NCBI GenBank assembly: GCA_036480375.1
Contig: JAZGGI010000012.1
Span: forward strand, 1-64,000
Length of the DNA: 64,000 bases
Direction: 5' to 3'
Origin: Candidatus Zixiibacteriota bacterium
GTDB taxonomy: Bacteria > Zixibacteria > MSB-5A5 > GN15 > JAAZOE01
Below, in pieces: positions 60,745 through 64,000 of this stretch (position 1 is its first letter; each line of letters opens with the position of its first letter). The notes under the pieces were generated by a model. That model did no database searches and was not told where the DNA came from. It saw nothing but the letters and a program-made list of their open reading frames with translations. The position numbers were made by a program, and so were the translations under genes.

Positions 60745-61707
60745 TCAGCCGCCTTCGGTTTCCTCCGGCGGGTTTTCTATTTCTTTTATTTGTCGTTTAA
60801 CCCAATTGGTATCTTCGGAATCAGGATATTTTTCCAAAAATTCCTTGAACAGGCGCAGAGCTTCATCGTTATCGCCTTTTTTCTTCAGGCTATACGGAAT
60901 ATAAACCTCGGCGTCTTGAATTAAATCCGAGTCGGGGTAATCATTAATAAAAGCCTTAAATGCGGCGATAGCCTCATCGTATTTTTCTGCCCGCGATTTT
61001 GTTGTCGCGATAGAAAATACGGCATCATCTACCATATCAGACTCAGGGTATGTGGTCTGCAATCTCTGAAACGCTTCTTCAGCCGCCGCGTATTGTTTGG
61101 CGCGTCTTTTCATTTTCCCCATATTATATAGAGCGCTGTCGGAATAACCTTCTTTGTTAGTCGGGTCGCTTTGCAATATCTTGCGGTAAAAGGTTTCGGC
61201 GTCGCTATAAGCGCTGCGACCTGTATATTTCTCCGCGATCATATTATATAATTTCATGGTCGGCGCGGTTTCTTTCTGGCGCAAATAATCAGCCAATGTG
61301 TTCTTGTCCATCAAATAATCATTGACAGCCTGAATGAAATCTTCGGGAGGAGCGTATCCCCAGATCCGATCAATCTCGGTCCCATCGGCATTGGCGATAA
61401 TCTCGCTCGGATAGCCGTTGATTCCGTAGTGATTTGACAGAGTTGTATCTTCCCAGCCGTTTATCTTAACGGCAACCAGCCTGGAATTCACCAATTCAAT
61501 AACTTCATCGTTTCGATACGTCACGGTATCGAGTACATGGCACCATGGTCAGTCAATTCGCCAGAAAGATATTAAAACTTTCTTTCCTTGTTCAGTGGCC
61601 GTTTTGAGAGCGGTATCGTAAGAATCGACGAAAGTAACCTCGCTGGCGGCGCTCATTCCGGCAAACGCGAAAAACACCAGAAGCGCAGCCCAAAAAGTTT
61701 TCTTCAT
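60745..61707 (-). CDS. thioredoxin-fold/TPR protein, probable selenoprotein (UPWC motif)
   Basis: The frame from ATG 61707 gives 320 residues if the in-frame TGA at 61549-61551 (codon 53) is read as selenocysteine. Residues 1-21 are a signal peptide. Residues about 22-140 are a thioredoxin fold: KKVLISFWRID-U-PWCHVLDTVTYR, then LVAVKINGWED and GINGYPSEI with the cis-Pro. Relatives have Cys at this spot (CPWC), so TGA replaces the attacking Cys. Residues 160-315 are four tetratricopeptide repeats (DAETFYRKILQSDP, AAEEAFQRLQTTYP, EAIAAFKAFINDYP, EALRLFKEFLEKYP). A hairpin fitting a bacterial SECIS follows the TGA. Without recoding the gene would appear to begin at GTG 61524. The alternative is a nonsense mutation. 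Confidence 0.75.
61513..61532 (-). promoter_or_regulatory. candidate bacterial SECIS hairpin
   Basis: On the - strand TCGATAC-CGTGAC-GTATCGA: a perfect 7-bp stem with a 6-nt loop whose second and third bases are G and U. The stem begins 16 nt and the loop 23 nt after the UGA, inside the coding sequence. As I recall the bacterial SECIS model, the apical loop lies about 16-37 nt after UGA with a G in its first two positions, which fits. Confidence 0.6.
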
Positions 61708-61723
61708 GTTGTCCTCACTTTGT

Positions 61724-62113
61724 TTAGTTTATGTCAATTAATCTTGCTTTTTTCCAATCTTCACCCAGAATTACTTCGCCCTCTTGCATAGCATCTTCAG
61801 CGAATTCATCGGGAACTAAAATAGTAAATCCTCCCCCAACCGGACGATAGGAAGATATACCCATTTGACCGGTGGCGCCGAAATGTCCTGCTCCCGAAAT
61901 CATTACCGCGGGGATGTTTTTTGCCTTAAAACTCCCCATTACTAACTGGGTGAGTTGATCGCTTAGTAATCTAACAAGGGGAATCCAATTATCATACACG
62001 GCCTCATCTTTCTCATCATCACCGGGTAAAGAATCAACCAATTTAGTACCACAATCGGCACACTCGCCGATTCCCCATTCGTATTCATATTTACATTTAG
62101 GACAAAACGGCAT
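61724..62113 (-). CDS. zinc-ribbon plus DUF2007-like protein
   Basis: 129 residues. The N-terminal zinc ribbon is CPKCKYEYEWGIGECADCG. The C-terminal part (WIPLVRLLSDQLTQLVMGSF ... FTILVPDEFAEDAMQ) matches the DUF2007 (putative signal-transducing GlnB-like) pattern also seen in its upstream neighbour. The ATG at 62113 has GAGGGG ahead. It lies 16 bp before the selenoprotein-like gene. Function unknown. Confidence 0.7.
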   Translation of the reverse strand: MPFCPKCKYEYEWGIGECADCGTKLVDSLPGDDEKDEAVYDNWIPLVRLLSDQLTQLVMGSFKAKNIPAVMISGAGHFGATGQMGISSYRPVGGGFTILVPDEFAEDAMQEGEVILGEDWKKARLIDIN

Positions 62114-62117
62114 AAGA

Positions 62118-62441
62118 TTACCCCTCATCCCCCTCAGATTTATCCGGTTTGCTATCAATAAACATCTTCACCAGTTCCAAAGCCTCGGTTTCATGTTCGC
62201 CCGGAACCATAATCTTAAATGTCTCTATCTTGCCAGTATAAAACGATCTCAATTTCAGGCCGGCCGAACCTAATACACCCGGTTTGGTGTCCAATACGGC
62301 GGGTATATCATAAGACTTCAAACCATTTACGGCAAATTCAGCGGTCGTGCGATCGGGCGCTTCAGCCACTACTACCCAATGAGTCCTTTGCCCGATTTCC
62401 TCAGAGAGTTCACCGTTTATTTCGTTATTTTCGAAACCCAT
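62118..62441 (-). CDS. DUF2007-family protein
   Basis: 107 residues: HWVVVAEAPDRTTAEFAVNG, LKSYDIPAVLDTKPG and FKIMVPGEHETEALELV give the beta-alpha-beta layout of DUF2007. The start overlaps the end of gcvPA by 17 bp, so it belongs to the gcv operon. It has no zinc ribbon, unlike the next gene, so the two look like related halves of a small family here. Confidence 0.7.
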   Translation of the reverse strand: MGFENNEINGELSEEIGQRTHWVVVAEAPDRTTAEFAVNGLKSYDIPAVLDTKPGVLGSAGLKLRSFYTGKIETFKIMVPGEHETEALELVKMFIDSKPDKSEGDEG

Positions 62442-63807
62442 CGCTTACTGCAGTCTGCGCAGAATTCTCCTTACTATTTATTTGCGATAATACTTCAACT
62501 AAAGCGTCGCAGTCGTCAAAGCTATTCATTTCTGTAACAGCCAAAAGCAAGTGGTTGTTCATTTCTGAATAAAAGCGGCCTAGATCGATTCCTGCTCCAA
62601 AACCCTTTGCTTTAGCGAATTCAAGTATTTGTACGGCCGCGGTATTCGTTTCCACGACGAATTCCTTGAAAAACGGTCTTTCATCCCAAACCCGATATCC
62701 CTCAAGCTGAGATATTTTATCGGCCAGATAATGAGCCCGCTCGGTAGATATTTGGGCAAGGCGCGGTATGCCGTGTTTACCCATCAAGGACATATAAAAC
62801 GTCGCGGCCGTAGCGCATAAGGCTTCATTGGTACAAATATTGGAAGTCGCCTTATCCCGCCGGATATGCTGTTCTCTCGTTTGGAGAGTCAGGACGAATC
62901 CGGGTTTTCCGTCAACATCCGTTGTCCGAGCGGCCAGTCTCCCCGGAATCTTTCGAACGAATTTTTTGCGGCAGGCAAATAATCCCAGAAGAGGCCCGCC
63001 GAAATTTTGAGGGATTCCCAGCGATTGCCCTTCGCCCACAGCGATGTCGGCGTTATACTCGGCCGGGGTTTTCAATATACCGAGAGAAATCGGATCGAAA
63101 ACATTGATGAATAATCCGCCGGCATCATGTATAGCCCGCTCACCTTGTTCAATATCCTCAAGATATCCGAAAAAATTCGGCTGACCCAAAATTAAACAGG
63201 CGCACTGATCATCTAATAATCCGTTTAATTTGCCGTAATCGGTCGAACCGTTAGCGCGGGGAACGGTGATTATTTGCAAATCTACCCCCTGAATTGATGT
63301 TTTCAGGACATCTCGATATAATGGATTGACCGTTTCAGATATTACGATTTTATTTCGTCGGGTGTGATTGATGGCCAGAAGAGCCGCTTCGGTTACGGCC
63401 GTCGCTCCATCATAGAGCGAGGCGTTGGCGACATCCAAACCGGTTAGGCGGCATATATGGGTCTGGAACTCATAAATAATCTGAAGCGTCCCCTGAGCGA
63501 CTTCGGCCTGATATGGTGTATAAGCGGTTACAAATTCCGGGCGCATCGCCAGCGACCAGACTACCGACGGGGTGAAATGATTATATATTCCTCCCCCGAT
63601 AAAATTGGTCTTGCAGGTGTTATTTTGTCCCGCCAGCTCTTCCAGGAAACGGACAAGCTCCGGTTCGCTAAGCGCCGACGGCAAATTGAGTGGTTTTTTC
63701 AGGCGCAAATTCTCCGGAATCGGGTCGAATAAATCGTCAGTTTTGGAAACCCCGATCCACTCAAGCATAGCTTTTATATCTTCAGGGCTATTGGGTATGT
63801 ATACCAT
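62425..63807 (-). CDS. gcvPA: glycine dehydrogenase (decarboxylating) subunit 1
   Basis: A 460-residue N-terminal half of the P protein: YIPNSPEDIKAMLEWIGV, NTCKTNFIGGGIYNHFTPSVV, TAYTPYQAEVAQGTLQIIYEFQ-type segments, LYDGATAVTEAALLA and GGPLLGLFACRKKFVRKIPGR. It lacks the PLP lysine motif, as expected for subunit 1. It begins seven bases after the gcvH stop. Confidence 0.94.
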   Translation of the reverse strand: MVYIPNSPEDIKAMLEWIGVSKTDDLFDPIPENLRLKKPLNLPSALSEPELVRFLEELAGQNNTCKTNFIGGGIYNHFTPSVVWSLAMRPEFVTAYTPYQAEVAQGTLQIIYEFQTHICRLTGLDVANASLYDGATAVTEAALLAINHTRRNKIVISETVNPLYRDVLKTSIQGVDLQIITVPRANGSTDYGKLNGLLDDQCACLILGQPNFFGYLEDIEQGERAIHDAGGLFINVFDPISLGILKTPAEYNADIAVGEGQSLGIPQNFGGPLLGLFACRKKFVRKIPGRLAARTTDVDGKPGFVLTLQTREQHIRRDKATSNICTNEALCATAATFYMSLMGKHGIPRLAQISTERAHYLADKISQLEGYRVWDERPFFKEFVVETNTAAVQILEFAKAKGFGAGIDLGRFYSEMNNHLLLAVTEMNSFDDCDALVEVLSQINSKENSAQTAVSDGFRK

Positions 63808-63814
63808 CCGTCGT

Positions 63815-64000
63815 TTATTCCGTAATCAATTCTTTGTATTGATCCGCATCGAGAAGACTGTCAATTTCATCAGGATTTGAAATTTTGACTTTTATCATCC
63901 AGCCCTGACCGTACGGATCGTTATTTATAATTCCGGCGTCTTCTTCAATCAAATCATTGACGGCGTCCACCGTACCGTTGACGGGAGAAAACATTTCGGA
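63815..64000 (-). CDS. gcvH: glycine cleavage system H protein, C-terminal part (5' end outside window)
   Basis: The last 61 codons, reading SEMFSPVNGTVDAVNDLIEE ... GQGWMIKVKISNPDEIDSLL and ending at TAA 63815-63817. These are the segments after the lipoyl-lysine motif, which lies just beyond the window edge. H protein carries the aminomethyl group between P, T and L proteins. It is the first gene seen of this operon. Confidence 0.9.
   Translation of the reverse strand, partial: SEMFSPVNGTVDAVNDLIEEDAGIINNDPYGQGWMIKVKISNPDEIDSLLDADQYKELITE

Noticed and set aside
61524-61551. GTG 61524 as the true start of a shorter TPR gene, with the TGA as an upstream stop
   Set aside because: The frame before the TGA codes for a signal peptide and the first strands of a thioredoxin fold with an ATG at 61707, and the TGA falls on the redox Cys. 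A start at 61524 has no ribosome-binding site and lacks the start of the domain.
1-64000. CRISPR array, prophage or rRNA operon
   Set aside because: No regularly spaced direct repeats, phage structural genes or rRNA sequence were seen in the window.

Overview
The window is one contig of bacterial chromosome, about 43% G+C by eye, densely coding, with no rRNA, CRISPR or prophage. Gene content suggests a Gram-negative-type anaerobe or facultative anaerobe of the FCB superphylum, possibly candidate phylum Zixibacteria. The signs are many lipoproteins, an OmpA-like beta-barrel, SdrD-B/DNRLRE surface lipoproteins, 2-oxoacid:ferredoxin oxidoreductase, split glycine dehydrogenase (gcvPA/gcvPB), a PPi-type phosphofructokinase and RodA/PBP2/MreCD. 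The lineage is an inference from gene style, not from a marker gene.

Layout. 1-679: gene-poor, with a decayed IS end and a cluster of short hairpins. 680-8511: secreted/lipoprotein genes, an alpha/beta hydrolase, a defective TIR-bounded transposon carrying a passenger gene (6245-7572) and a polysaccharide deacetylase. 8767-15736: a nine-gene + strand operon with a P-loop ATPase, a four-subunit VorB/Kor-type 2-oxoacid:ferredoxin oxidoreductase, NuoE/NuoF/NuoG-like subunits and a polyferredoxin, which should couple 2-oxoacid oxidation and ferredoxin to NAD(H). 15903-31339: lipoproteins, small hypothetical genes, a metallophosphoesterase, a large hybrid histidine kinase, threonine synthase, an M16 protease and two unknown membrane-protein loci. 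31637-36964 (- strand): pfk, OMP, gap, pgk, tpiA, secG, tRNA-Leu(GAG), a lower-glycolysis operon. 37062-52695 (- strand): a retropepsin-like protease, rodA-mrdA-mreD-mreC, a PTS EIIA, accA and a run of glycan/lipid-linked sugar genes. 53040-54674: an STAS-like protein that seems to start at AUU, comB and a small membrane protein. 54693-57690: pyrR-pyrB-pyrC with a recognisable promoter, PyrR-type RNA hairpin and intrinsic terminator. 57687-64000: a fused double-ATPase ECF-type ABC protein and the glycine cleavage genes gcvH-gcvPA ... gcvPB.

The most notable observation is between gcvPA and gcvPB. A thioredoxin-fold/TPR protein (60745-61707, - strand) has an in-frame TGA exactly where the first Cys of a CPWC redox motif belongs. 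A perfect 7-bp stem with a 6-nt loop containing GU follows 16 nt later, as expected of a bacterial SECIS element. This looks like an unannotated selenoprotein (UPWC) that an automatic caller would truncate to start at GTG 61524. Other points of interest are the oxidoreductase/Nuo-like operon, the transposon with a passenger gene, the pyr leader, the Asp/Lys signature of a PPi-dependent phosphofructokinase, and the candidate AUU start.
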